This document shows positions 26,682 through 34,070 of a stretch of 52,248 nucleotides of DNA, one piece after another (position 1 is the stretch's first letter; each line of letters begins with the position of its first letter). Source of the stretch: Bacteroidales bacterium (lineage in GTDB: Bacteria > Bacteroidota > Bacteroidia > Bacteroidales > Muribaculaceae). The position numbers and the translations under genes were made by a program. A model generated the notes under the pieces. It searched no databases. It was given only the letters and a program-made list of their open reading frames with translations, and was not told where the DNA came from. The DNA lies in assembly GCA_014800895.1 (NCBI GenBank), contig JAAVFG010000041.1, forward strand, positions 1 through 52,248, read 5' to 3'.

Positions 26682-27995
26682 TTATTCTTGCTTATTAGAA
26701 AGTTTATTGAGAAGTAGATTGTACTTAAAGATATACATAAGGTATTCTTTATCGGAAAGATTCATTGCGTCAAATGTACATATGAATTTTCCTCTATTAG
26801 CTAATAGCTGACGGTTGCATGGACCAAGACAAGCACCATACCATTTACATATCAAACATTGTGGCTGTTGCATATCTCTAAACCAATCTTCTATTTTATC
26901 TTGCTTCCATTCAACTAATCCTGTACTCTTATTCCATTCACCTAATGAATTTTCCTTATCAAAAGAGGAGATGGTTGTGCATTTAAAAACTTCACCGTCA
27001 TAATTAAACAATACTTGATTTTCACGCTCTGCAAAACAGACACCTCCCTTTGGCATTACATAATAATCAGGTAGAAAATCATTATCAAAAAGTTTCTGGA
27101 TAACATTGAGAAGCGCTTCTTTATCAACATTCTCACGATCTATTTGCCATACTTTCTTTACTATTACATAGCATTTCTTTCTATCCAGAAAGGAGATATC
27201 CTTGATTATTTTATCTATCTCTTTAAGTGCTCGATTATCGAAATTTATTCGCAATGCTATCAATCTGTTTTCAATTTTATTCTCAATCATCTGAAGAGCT
27301 TCAAGGGTTTTTCTATAGCTATTGAAACTTCTGTCTGATGTAAATTTTATAGAATTGTGAGTGTGCTCTTCTCCATCTAAAGTGATTTGGAAATGACATC
27401 TGAAAGGAGAGAGATATTCAAAAATCTCTTTATTGATTAGTGTGGCGTTAGTCGTGAAATCCAGAATCAATTCTAAACCCTTTTCTTTGCAGAAATTGTC
27501 TGCAAATTCTATAATAGCACGCATACCTTTCCAATTCATGAAGGGTTCTCCTCCGAAAAAGGCGATTTTTAGTAATTGATATGGATGGTGTAAATAATGC
27601 GATTCAATATTGCAGGTTATACTATTTATAACTTCTTCTGAGAGTCTGCTACCTTTAATCTTGTTCTCATAACAATACCAACAACTAAGGTTACAATCCA
27701 AAGTTGTATTAATAACAACGTTATACCAATCATTATTAAAAATTGAATTCTTACGTCTGAGCGTTATTTCTTTAGTTTCATCAAGTTCAGAGGGAAATAA
27801 AAATCTCTTATCCAATAGTAATTGGAAAAGGAAAGGATTCTTAGCTTCTATTTCATCAGGGTTTGTTTGTGAATAGATACCGTAGGTGTTTTCAGTTAGT
27901 AGTATGAACTCATTACTGATTGATGAATATAGGAGATAGGTATTCTCATTGATTTTTTCAGAAGCTATGTAAATTGATTTTTTAAAGGCTGTCAT
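26682..27995 (-). CDS. Radical SAM/SPASM peptide maturase
   Basis: 437 residues. The radical SAM cluster motif is CNLSCWYC (Cys101, 105, 108; CX3CX2C), followed by a glycine-rich SAM site (FFGGEPFMNW). The C-terminal SPASM domain is complete: Cys320-X13-G-X4-Cys339, then Cys380-X2-Cys383-X5-Cys389-X3-Cys393 and Cys406, enough for two extra iron-sulphur clusters. The first 85 residues (NTYLLYSSISNEFILL...LLLDKRFLFPSELDE) resemble the N-terminal peptide-binding region of RiPP maturases. It lies last in the minus-strand operon, 126 bases after the precursor-like gene, with a 13-bp hairpin between. Likely role: cross-linking or oxidising residues of that peptide, perhaps thioethers at its Cys. 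The gene is clearly AT-rich relative to its surroundings, suggesting transfer. Confidence 0.9.
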   Translation of the reverse strand: MTAFKKSIYIASEKINENTYLLYSSISNEFILLTENTYGIYSQTNPDEIEAKNPFLFQLLLDKRFLFPSELDETKEITLRRKNSIFNNDWYNVVINTTLDCNLSCWYCYENKIKGSRLSEEVINSITCNIESHYLHHPYQLLKIAFFGGEPFMNWKGMRAIIEFADNFCKEKGLELILDFTTNATLINKEIFEYLSPFRCHFQITLDGEEHTHNSIKFTSDRSFNSYRKTLEALQMIENKIENRLIALRINFDNRALKEIDKIIKDISFLDRKKCYVIVKKVWQIDRENVDKEALLNVIQKLFDNDFLPDYYVMPKGGVCFAERENQVLFNYDGEVFKCTTISSFDKENSLGEWNKSTGLVEWKQDKIEDWFRDMQQPQCLICKWYGACLGPCNRQLLANRGKFICTFDAMNLSDKEYLMYIFKYNLLLNKLSNKQE

Positions 27996-28036
27996 AATAA
28001 TTATTATTGGAATGGATATTTTGAGTTTATTTTAAA

Positions 28037-28068
28037 GAAATTCCGGATATAATTTTATCCGGAATTTC
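28037..28068 (-). promoter_or_regulatory. 13-bp perfect hairpin between precursor and maturase genes
   Basis: GAAATTCCGGATA (28037-28049) is the perfect complement of 28056-28068, loop of six. On the transcript it is followed by TTTAAAATAAAC, a weak U-tract. It could act as a partial terminator or 3' stabiliser, giving more precursor than maturase mRNA, as is usual in RiPP operons. Its function is inferred. Confidence 0.6.
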
Positions 28069-28121
28069 AATGAATTGTCTGGATCATTTACAGGGGTAGT
28101 ATCGTGATTAGTTATAACAAT

Positions 28122-28337
28122 CTACCCACATATTCCGTCTCGGTTATTCGTGCCTTGACAATCTCCACTTCTATTATTTGTACCTCCGCAAGAACCTGTA
28201 CTATTGTTGGTTCCTGAGCACTTTCCGCTACCGTTGTTTGTAGCGGGTGCTACCGTCTGACCACCTGTAAGGACAAATAGATCCTCATCCAAAAGTTGAT
28301 CCACAATTTGCTGTGGAAGTTTCATAAATTCGTTCAT
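28122..28337 (-). CDS. RiPP-type precursor peptide with four Cys repeats
   Basis: 71 residues. The leader (1-26) is helical and acidic, LPQQIVDQLLDEDLFVLTGG, ending in a double glycine at 25-26 like peptides cleaved by bacteriocin-type peptidases. The core has four 10-residue units of the form TNNxxGxCxG (33-42, 43-52, 53-62, 63-71). The Cys fall at 40, 50, 60 and 70, exactly ten apart, and the last unit ends ICG. Nothing else in the core is hydrophobic. It lies between the GLPGLI gene and the radical SAM gene on one strand, and this order with the repeats makes it the obvious maturase substrate. Met5 is an alternative start. No dedicated peptidase or ABC exporter gene is in the window. Confidence 0.85.
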   Translation of the reverse strand: MNEFMKLPQQIVDQLLDEDLFVLTGGQTVAPATNNGSGKCSGTNNSTGSCGGTNNRSGDCQGTNNRDGICG

Positions 28338-28384
28338 TTTTGAACTTGTTTTTGGTTATACTAATATGTGTTACTATTGAATAA

Positions 28385-28404
28385 GAATTTTAATGTTAAA
28401 ATTC
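28385..28404 (-). repeat. Perfect AT-rich inverted repeat before the precursor gene
   Basis: GAATTTTAA-TG-TTAAAATTC lies in the 91-base gap between the GLPGLI stop and the peptide start. It could be an mRNA processing or stability hairpin, or an operator; I see no convincing promoter here. Confidence 0.45.
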
Positions 28405-28428
28405 ATTATTATGCTATAGGAAAGAATA

Positions 28429-29229
28429 TTATTTATAGTCGGTTTCTATTAGATCAAAGCCTTCCGGTAGGGAAAAAGAGGATCTGCGGGAATCCATTCC
28501 ATCTGCAGCACTTTGACCCTCTATATTATTGTAGAAATTCCATTGTGTTCTTAACAAGTTCTTACGAGAAGCAGGTTCTGAAAACTCATGACCATACATT
28601 TTAGAGGGGAATGACATATCGGAATTTTCAACGCCGGTAGCTTCAAAAATATAATTACCGGTCGTGTCATCTACGCGTAGTATCAGTCCGGGAAGCCCTG
28701 CAAATTTCCATGGACCATCAGAGATAGGTATTTCGGGTGTGAACCATAGTTTCCAGTGGCGTCCGTGATAATCACCCTCTGCCAGATAACATTCATACCC
28801 GAGAATTGTGGAAGTTGAATCAGAAACCTCCCATTTCTGTTCCGACATACTCTCCGTATAATGCCCAAGTTCACCGGCATATTCATCGAAATGCGAAATT
28901 TTCTCTTCCGGACGGTTTTTTATGACGTATGTTCTCGGACCGGGCAGTAATGCCGGGCGTTCTCCCGCTTGATTTGCGGCTTCCACCATTTGATCAAACT
29001 GTTGTGCACCTTGAGGTGTAGAAAGCATAGAGTCAACTATCAGTGCAGTTGGTGAATAGTAATGAGAGAGACTATCATTTGCAAGGAGAATAAGTTTCCT
29101 TTCAATCATTGCACCGGTTGTCCAATTTTGAAACTTATGCGTATACTCCACTTTGATAGTAGCTTTCTCCTGAGCATTAGCTTGGAAGAGCAAAGCGATG
29201 AATGAGAATAACAACAGAATCTTTTTCAT
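28429..29229 (-). CDS. GLPGLI family secreted protein
   Basis: 266 residues with a signal peptide (1-19, ending QANAQ). The naming motif is intact: WKFAGLPGLILRVDD near residue 185. Other family features are LGYECYLAEGDYHGRHWKLWFTPEIPISDGP just before it and the end FDLIETDYK. GLPGLI proteins are periplasmic or outer-membrane associated and specific to Bacteroidetes; their role is not known to me. Here it is the first gene of an operon with a Cys-repeat peptide and a radical SAM maturase and has the best promoter of the region. It may be a chaperone or receptor component for the peptide (inference). Base composition is closer to the genome than that of the maturase gene. Confidence 0.9.
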   Translation of the reverse strand: MKKILLLFSFIALLFQANAQEKATIKVEYTHKFQNWTTGAMIERKLILLANDSLSHYYSPTALIVDSMLSTPQGAQQFDQMVEAANQAGERPALLPGPRTYVIKNRPEEKISHFDEYAGELGHYTESMSEQKWEVSDSTSTILGYECYLAEGDYHGRHWKLWFTPEIPISDGPWKFAGLPGLILRVDDTTGNYIFEATGVENSDMSFPSKMYGHEFSEPASRKNLLRTQWNFYNNIEGQSAADGMDSRRSSFSLPEGFDLIETDYK

Positions 29230-29255
29230 ACAGTGTTAAGTATTACAATGTTTTT

Positions 29256-29297
29256 TATTACACGTGCAAAGGTAATAAAAATTTTTCACCGTGCAAA
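29256..29297 (-). promoter_or_regulatory. Promoter of the GLPGLI-peptide-maturase operon with the shared CACGTG element
   Basis: Minus strand: TTTG (29297-29294), 19 bases, TACCTTTG (29274-29267), a near-perfect Bacteroidetes promoter. It runs into TTTGCACGTGTAATA (29270-29256), identical over 15 bases to the barrel-gene promoter at 23994-24008. The leader before the GLPGLI start is about 30 bases. Confidence 0.7.
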
Positions 29298-29352
29298 ATT
29301 TTTTTGAAAAGTATGCTCTGATGACACCTATACATTAATTGTAGACTTACAT

Positions 29353-29585
29353 TGGCGGCGACTGGGGGTGGGAGCCTCCCGGCTTCCGCAATGCAAGCCG
29401 CGGAGCGGTGGGTTTTTGTTACCGCATTAGCTGATTTAACGGAAGACCGACCGCTCCGCGGCCGCCGATACGCACGAGGTTTAGAACCGTGGGCTGCGGC
29501 GTTCCGCCTTACCCACGGTTAATCAAGGACTCGCCGCTCCGCGGCTACCATCCGGTCACATCTGCTCCGGCTACCATCCGGATCT
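29353..29585. repeat. GC-rich palindromic intergenic repeats (REP/BIME-like)
   Basis: This non-coding stretch is far more GC-rich than its surroundings. GCCGCGGAGCGGT (29397-29409) is the exact inverse complement of 29450-29462, and the same core recurs at 29534-29545. ACCGTGGG and CCCACGGT bracket an inner GCGG-CGTT-CCGC hairpin (29486-29519). GCTACCATCCGG occurs twice (29544-29555 and 29570-29581). Such clustered palindromes resemble REP-type elements mobilised by IS200-like transposases; no transposase is in the window. Confidence 0.55.
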
Positions 29586-29598
29586 TCCACTTCTACTG

Positions 29599-31416
29599 TT
29601 ACTCTATTGTAACTCTCAATCCGTCATAACCAGGGCGGACATTGGAGGGTAGGGAATAAATAGACGGGATAAGGGCATGTTTCCCTATTTCATGACTCAT
29701 GTGGGTGAGATAAGCTTTCTCAGGTCTCACTTCCTGTATGATCTCAAGTGATTCCTCCACACTGAAATGAGCGAAATGCTTGCGCTCTCTTAGTGCATTT
29801 ATAAATAAAACCTTTAATCCATATAGCTTTTCCCTCTCTTCGAGAGATATGGTTTTGGCATCAGTGACATATGCGAAGTCCCCGATGCGGTAGCCATAGA
29901 TAGGCATGGAACCATGCATCACTTCAATGGGGGTGATTCTTACACCCTTGATGTAAAATGGTCGGTTGTCCCGGACTTTCAGTTCAAGTTTGGGAACTCC
30001 GGGATAGGGGTGGTCACGGAAGACATAATCATAATGCTTCTTCATGTTTTCCGCAACATCCTCACGTAGATAAATAGGTATCTCCTTATTGGCGCTTAAT
30101 GGTCGCAAATCGTCAATGCCTGAAACATGGTCATAATGAATATGGGTGATAAGAACGGCATCAACATCTCTTATCCCTTCACGCAGAGCTTGCTCGCGGA
30201 AATCGGGAGAGGGGTCAATCAGAATAGTGAGCCCTTGAGTCCTTACGAGAACGGATGCCCTCAGCCTTTTATCATGAGGATCAGAGGAGAGGCAGACCGG
30301 ACAAAGACATCCCACTTCCGGCACTCCCTTGGATGTGCCGCTTCCAAGAAGTGTGACATGAATGCGACTATCAATATAGTTTACTTCCGGATAGAGGTCA
30401 ATATAAAACTTACGTTTCACCTCCCGCATGACGATATCAGCCAGCTTACGAACATCCTCGCCTGTGGCATTTCCGTCATTTACGATTACTAACGGTTGCT
30501 TCCTATATACCGACGCGCCTCCAATGCGAGTGCCTTTCAGACCTGCCTGATCAATAAGCCACGCCGCATTTATTTTCACCATCTCCACTTCCTCCTCATC
30601 CTCAGGGTTCTTCTTTGAAAGAGGAAACGCCGGAATGTCAACGCCGGAAAGATGCTTCAATTCCTCCCAGTAGCGCTTTCTTACTTCCGGATTCTTGAAG
30701 AAACTGCCGGCACTTCCTATCTCTTCGGGATTAGGAAGTTTGGAATTGCGTATTGCGCTGACTTCCTCAGCCACTTCCCTGATGGTAGGGGTGCGCCCCA
30801 TTCGGGATGAGAGCTCCTTAAGCGGTCCATAGGAAAGGGCTTTGGGCTCGCCCCCGGGAATGAGGGAGAAAGCGACTTTAAGGATGTAATAACGTCCTTT
30901 CCAATCATTTTTAAAACGGGAGTCCCGATAGGCAAACTGACATTCCTCCGCTTCGAAGCGAACTGTGGTACGGGTCACGGTATCAAAACAGAGCACATAT
31001 TTGATTAGGTCGCCCGCCTCCACTCCGTAAGCACCGACATTCTGCACGGCGGAGGCGCCGACCTCCCCGGGGATATCTGCTAAATTCTCAAGACCTGCCA
31101 GATTCTCATTCAGACAGAAGTCGATAAGGTCGCTCCATTTCACACCTGCCTCGGCTATGACAAATGTCTCATTATCATTCTTATCATAGCGAGTGATTTT
31201 TCTCATGGCAGAATGTAGTACAACACCGTCAAAATCTGAAAGGAAAAGAAGATTGCTCCCTCCGCCGATGTGTAGCACGTTATTCTCCAGATACTCCTTT
31301 GACCGGGTGATCTTCAGCAACTCCTTTTCCGAAGTATACTCAGCAAAATAACGGGTCTTAACAGGAATACCAAAAGTCGTAAACCGTGTGATATCTTTAT
31401 TCTCTTCGATCATCAT
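29599..31416 (-). CDS. murB: MurB fused to a metallo-beta-lactamase-fold hydrolase
   Basis: 605 residues, two enzymes in one chain. Residues 1-348 are UDP-N-acetylenolpyruvoylglucosamine reductase of the E. coli type (FAD-dependent second step of peptidoglycan precursor synthesis). FAD-site segments are LHIGGGSNLLFL and GLENLADIPGEVGASAVQNVGAYG; the catalytic SAGSFFKNP has Ser238, and Glu344 lies in YPEVNYI. MurB normally ends here, but the frame runs straight into an MBL-fold protein (352-605). That part carries THIHYDH (His425, His427, Asp429, His430), GSGTSKGVPEVGC with CxCxxC and TDAKTIS, like PhnP/lipoyltransferase-linked phosphodiesterases. Both halves look active. No stop or frameshift lies at the junction. 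It overlaps the upstream lipoprotein gene's end by four bases (31413-31416). Confidence 0.9.
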   Translation of the reverse strand: MMIEENKDITRFTTFGIPVKTRYFAEYTSEKELLKITRSKEYLENNVLHIGGGSNLLFLSDFDGVVLHSAMRKITRYDKNDNETFVIAEAGVKWSDLIDFCLNENLAGLENLADIPGEVGASAVQNVGAYGVEAGDLIKYVLCFDTVTRTTVRFEAEECQFAYRDSRFKNDWKGRYYILKVAFSLIPGGEPKALSYGPLKELSSRMGRTPTIREVAEEVSAIRNSKLPNPEEIGSAGSFFKNPEVRKRYWEELKHLSGVDIPAFPLSKKNPEDEEEVEMVKINAAWLIDQAGLKGTRIGGASVYRKQPLVIVNDGNATGEDVRKLADIVMREVKRKFYIDLYPEVNYIDSRIHVTLLGSGTSKGVPEVGCLCPVCLSSDPHDKRLRASVLVRTQGLTILIDPSPDFREQALREGIRDVDAVLITHIHYDHVSGIDDLRPLSANKEIPIYLREDVAENMKKHYDYVFRDHPYPGVPKLELKVRDNRPFYIKGVRITPIEVMHGSMPIYGYRIGDFAYVTDAKTISLEEREKLYGLKVLFINALRERKHFAHFSVEESLEIIQEVRPEKAYLTHMSHEIGKHALIPSIYSLPSNVRPGYDGLRVTIE

Positions 31417-32357
31417 ATTCTGAATTTAGTCAATAAGCCATCCGTAAATTCAAGGAAAGCACCATTTTTATAGGTCCAAACATCAATCACTCTGTTCCAG
31501 TCATGACCTTGAGCCACGTCATCGGGATTACCAAGCGAGAGCTTACATTCCTCTTTTGTCATCCCCTCCGTGACAGCACCCTCTGTAATCAAAGTCCATA
31601 TTTCCGGACGGATGGAGGGATAATGCAGTTTCGGGTCTTTGAGAAAGAAGAGAGATGAAAAGGTGCGGCTCTCCAATCCGCGATTGGAGGCATTCATATA
31701 TATTATAGCTTTCCCGCCATCCGCATCCTCTATGAGCAGATGATAAGGAAAGAGCATGTCTCCGGCTGTGACATCTTTTACCACTACAGGAATAAATCGC
31801 TTCCCTTTAATCTTTTCTCCGTCTCCGTCATACCATAAAGAGGAGCGGGTCCATAATTCCTTATCCAATAGAAGCTGCCTGACCTTCCGGACCATTTCAA
31901 TATCAATCGCCATCGGAATATCCAGTGATGTAAGATTGCTTATGGCATCATCATATTGCTTGCCGGTAGGGTAGTCAAGGGTATTGCCCTCCCGATCTGT
32001 AAAACGTATTACAGCGTTTCTTTCCCCACCGGGTGTGACACGGGAAGCAATCTCTTTAAAAAAGATTACCCTGTTTTTCCAATCCTTTATCCCGGCTGAA
32101 GGAGAAGTCTCATAAATCAGCGCCGCCCTCTCATCTGAGAGAATGAATGGATAACCACTATTCAGATCTTTTAATAACGGAGACTTAATATCCGAAAGAA
32201 AGTCTTCTTCCGGAGTAGGAGCCATCTCTTTTTTTTCAGATTTGGAATAAGAAATTGTCTTTGTCCCCTCAATTCCTGTATTGCATGAGGCAGTAATAAG
32301 AAAAAATAGGGAGAGTGAATAAATAAATAGATATTTTGATAATTGTCTTATATTCAT
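31413..32357 (-). CDS. Lipoprotein of unknown function with BamE-like C-terminus
   Basis: 314 residues with lipobox LITASC (Cys25), so a lipid-anchored envelope protein. The linker after it is Lys/Glu-rich. The middle (about 60-240) has no family I recognise; it contains paired strands such as KRFIPVVVKDVTAGDMLFPYHLLI. The last 50 residues (GMTKEECKLSLGNPDDVAQG...VWTYKNGAFLEFTDGLLTKFRI) follow the pattern of BamE/SmpA-OmlA folds: a helix beginning GMT, then a turn and strands. The stop overlaps the murB fusion start (ATGA), so the two are co-expressed. An envelope role is likely from the lipid anchor and the coupling to murB. Confidence 0.7.
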   Translation of the reverse strand: MNIRQLSKYLFIYSLSLFFLITASCNTGIEGTKTISYSKSEKKEMAPTPEEDFLSDIKSPLLKDLNSGYPFILSDERAALIYETSPSAGIKDWKNRVIFFKEIASRVTPGGERNAVIRFTDREGNTLDYPTGKQYDDAISNLTSLDIPMAIDIEMVRKVRQLLLDKELWTRSSLWYDGDGEKIKGKRFIPVVVKDVTAGDMLFPYHLLIEDADGGKAIIYMNASNRGLESRTFSSLFFLKDPKLHYPSIRPEIWTLITEGAVTEGMTKEECKLSLGNPDDVAQGHDWNRVIDVWTYKNGAFLEFTDGLLTKFRI

Positions 32358-32440
32358 AGATTTAGAAGGATAATAATAAATATCTTCGGGAGGGAGAGAG
32401 AAATTTTCTACAAAAATACCAAAAAAAATTGAAAGAAAAC

Positions 32441-32471
32441 TTTGATAATTCTAAAATTATATATAACTTTG
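32441..32471 (+). promoter_or_regulatory. Promoter of tRNA-Met
   Basis: TTTG (32441-32444), 19 bases, TAACTTTG (32464-32471); consensus spacing. The tRNA begins 30 bases later. Confidence 0.7.
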
Positions 32472-32500
32472 CATCCGCAAACGGGAAACAACCCAAGCAT

Positions 32501-32574
32501 GGCGGGATAGCTCAGTTGGTTAGAGCGTCGGATTCATAACCCGGAGGTCTCGAGTTCAATTCTCGATCCCGCTA
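32501..32574 (+). tRNA. tRNA-Met (CAT)
   Basis: 74 bases without CCA. Acceptor GGCGGGA/TCCCGCT with a G-U first pair, D-arm GCTC/GAGC, anticodon loop TTCATAA (anticodon CAT) with an A-C mismatch at the loop-closing pair, T-loop TTCAATT, discriminator A. The G-U first pair and the absence of three G-C pairs next to the loop favour the elongator; tRNA-Ile2 (a modified CAT) is a less likely alternative. Confidence 0.9.
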
Positions 32575-32577
32575 CTT

Positions 32578-32612
32578 AAAAGGTGAACTTTCAAACAGTT
32601 CACCTTTTTTCA
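32578..32612 (+). terminator. Terminator of tRNA-Met
   Basis: AAAAGGTGAACT (32578-32589) pairs with AGTTCACCTTTT (32597-32608), loop of seven, continuing into T. Confidence 0.8.
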
Positions 32613-32622
32613 TGTTTATACA

Positions 32623-32654
32623 TTTGTCGTATCCTGATTTATTTGTTATCTTTG
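32623..32654 (+). promoter_or_regulatory. Promoter of the nucleoside transporter-rsmE unit
   Basis: TTTG (32623-32626), 20 bases, TATCTTTG (32647-32654); start near 32661, leader of about 48 bases. Confidence 0.65.
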
Positions 32655-32708
32655 TTTTGAATTACTCCTCCATGTACATATACAGGAGAACCATAATAAA
32701 TTTAAATC

Positions 32709-34058
32709 ATGAAAACGACAAACGGAATCAAATCAAAACTGATACTGATGAATTTCCTTGAATTCGCTATTTGGGGAAGTTATCTGGTGTCGATGGGAAT
32801 TTACCTAAGCAGTATAGGGCTGGGCAACAGGATATTCTGGTTTTATACCATTCAGGGAATAGTCTCCCTCTTTATGCCTGCTCTTATAGGAAATATAGCG
32901 GATAAATATATCCCGGCGCAGAAGATGCTGTCCGGTTGTCAGGCATTTGCCGGATTATTCATGTTGCTTTCGGGCTTCTACTGCATGAGCGCTCCCGATC
33001 CCCAGTTTTCAGTGATATTCACTCTTTACACGTTGTCAGTGGCATTCTATATGCCTACGATAGGACTATGCAATGCCGTGGCGTTTAACGCCCTGAATCA
33101 GGTAGGCCTTGATACGGTAAAGAATTTCCCTCCTATACGGGTATGGGGAACAATCGGTTTTATTTTCGCCGAGTTGCTCGTTAACTTTACAGGTTTCCAA
33201 AGTTCTTACATGCAGTTTCTGACTTCCGGTCTGTTATCGCTCATCCTGATGTGTTATGCTGTGACGATGCCAAACTGCCCGGTTAAGAGTTCTTCATCCT
33301 CATCATCCTTGACGGAGATTTTGGGACTGCAAGCCTTTAAATTATTCAAGAATCCCACAATGGCGATCTTCTTCGTATTCTCATTCCTTTTGGGAGTATG
33401 TCTGCAAATCACCAACAGTTACGGCACTCCCTATATCGATTCATTCCAGTATATAGCTCAATATGCAGATGACTGGGCAGCCCGCAATGCCACCGCCCTT
33501 ATAGCGATTTCCCAGGCGAGCGAGGCATTGTGTATATTGCTTATCCCGATGTGTCTGAAGCGCTTCGGTATAAAAGGAGTGGTGCTTATGGCGATGTTCG
33601 CCTGGGTGCTCCGTTTCGGATTTTTCGGTTTGGGAAATACCGGCTCGGGGGTAATCTTCCTTGTATTGTCATGTATAGTATACGGCGTGGCGTTTGACTT
33701 CTTCAATGTGGCTGGTGGACTCTTTGTAGATGAAAAGACAGATACCAGCATGCGCTCCAGCGGTCAGGGCCTCTTCATGATGATGACTAACGGTCTGGGC
33801 GCAAGTATAGGTACTTGGGTGGCAGGTACGTTTGTTATCAATCGTTTGGTGGATATGGGACCGGATGCGGATGCAGCTGTCAATCTCTCCGGATGGCAGA
33901 CATCATGGTTTATCTTCTCCGCTTATGCCGCAATAGTGGCTGTTCTCTTTATCATTATCTTCAGGGAAAAGAGAAAGAAAAGAGAGACCATCTCTCTTGA
34001 AGAGGCAGAGGATATTGCGGGAGGTGACCCTGAGGGTATGCCCGGAATAAATAAGTAA
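32709..34058 (+). CDS. Nucleoside:H+ symporter, NupG-like MFS
   Basis: 449 residues with 12 membrane helices. The start KLILMNFLEFAIWGSYLVSMGIYL is that of the nucleoside:proton symporter family (NupG/XapB), where Trp and acidic residues of TM1 contact nucleoside. GNIADKYIPAQKML is the loop 2-3 motif. VKNFPPIRVWGTIGFIFAE is the conserved loop to TM5, and QITNSYGTPYIDSF and GLFMMMTNGLGASIG also fit. A run of eight Ser lies in the central cytoplasmic loop. Role: uptake of nucleosides for salvage. The methyltransferase rsmE begins 12 bases after the stop. Confidence 0.85.
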   Translation: MKTTNGIKSKLILMNFLEFAIWGSYLVSMGIYLSSIGLGNRIFWFYTIQGIVSLFMPALIGNIADKYIPAQKMLSGCQAFAGLFMLLSGFYCMSAPDPQFSVIFTLYTLSVAFYMPTIGLCNAVAFNALNQVGLDTVKNFPPIRVWGTIGFIFAELLVNFTGFQSSYMQFLTSGLLSLILMCYAVTMPNCPVKSSSSSSSLTEILGLQAFKLFKNPTMAIFFVFSFLLGVCLQITNSYGTPYIDSFQYIAQYADDWAARNATALIAISQASEALCILLIPMCLKRFGIKGVVLMAMFAWVLRFGFFGLGNTGSGVIFLVLSCIVYGVAFDFFNVAGGLFVDEKTDTSMRSSGQGLFMMMTNGLGASIGTWVAGTFVINRLVDMGPDADAAVNLSGWQTSWFIFSAYAAIVAVLFIIIFREKRKKRETISLEEAEDIAGGDPEGMPGINK

Positions 34059-34070
34059 TGAGTATTAAGT

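Noticed and set aside
28122..28337. The peptide repeats as a CRISPR or simple DNA repeat
   Set aside because: The repeat is at protein level with a 30-base period and many synonymous changes; there are no spacers and the frame is open with a leader.
23994..29270. Whole RiPP cassette as an invertible DNA segment
   Set aside because: The inverted 15-mers would allow it in principle, but there is no recombinase nearby and common regulation explains the pattern more simply. Kept only as an alternative.
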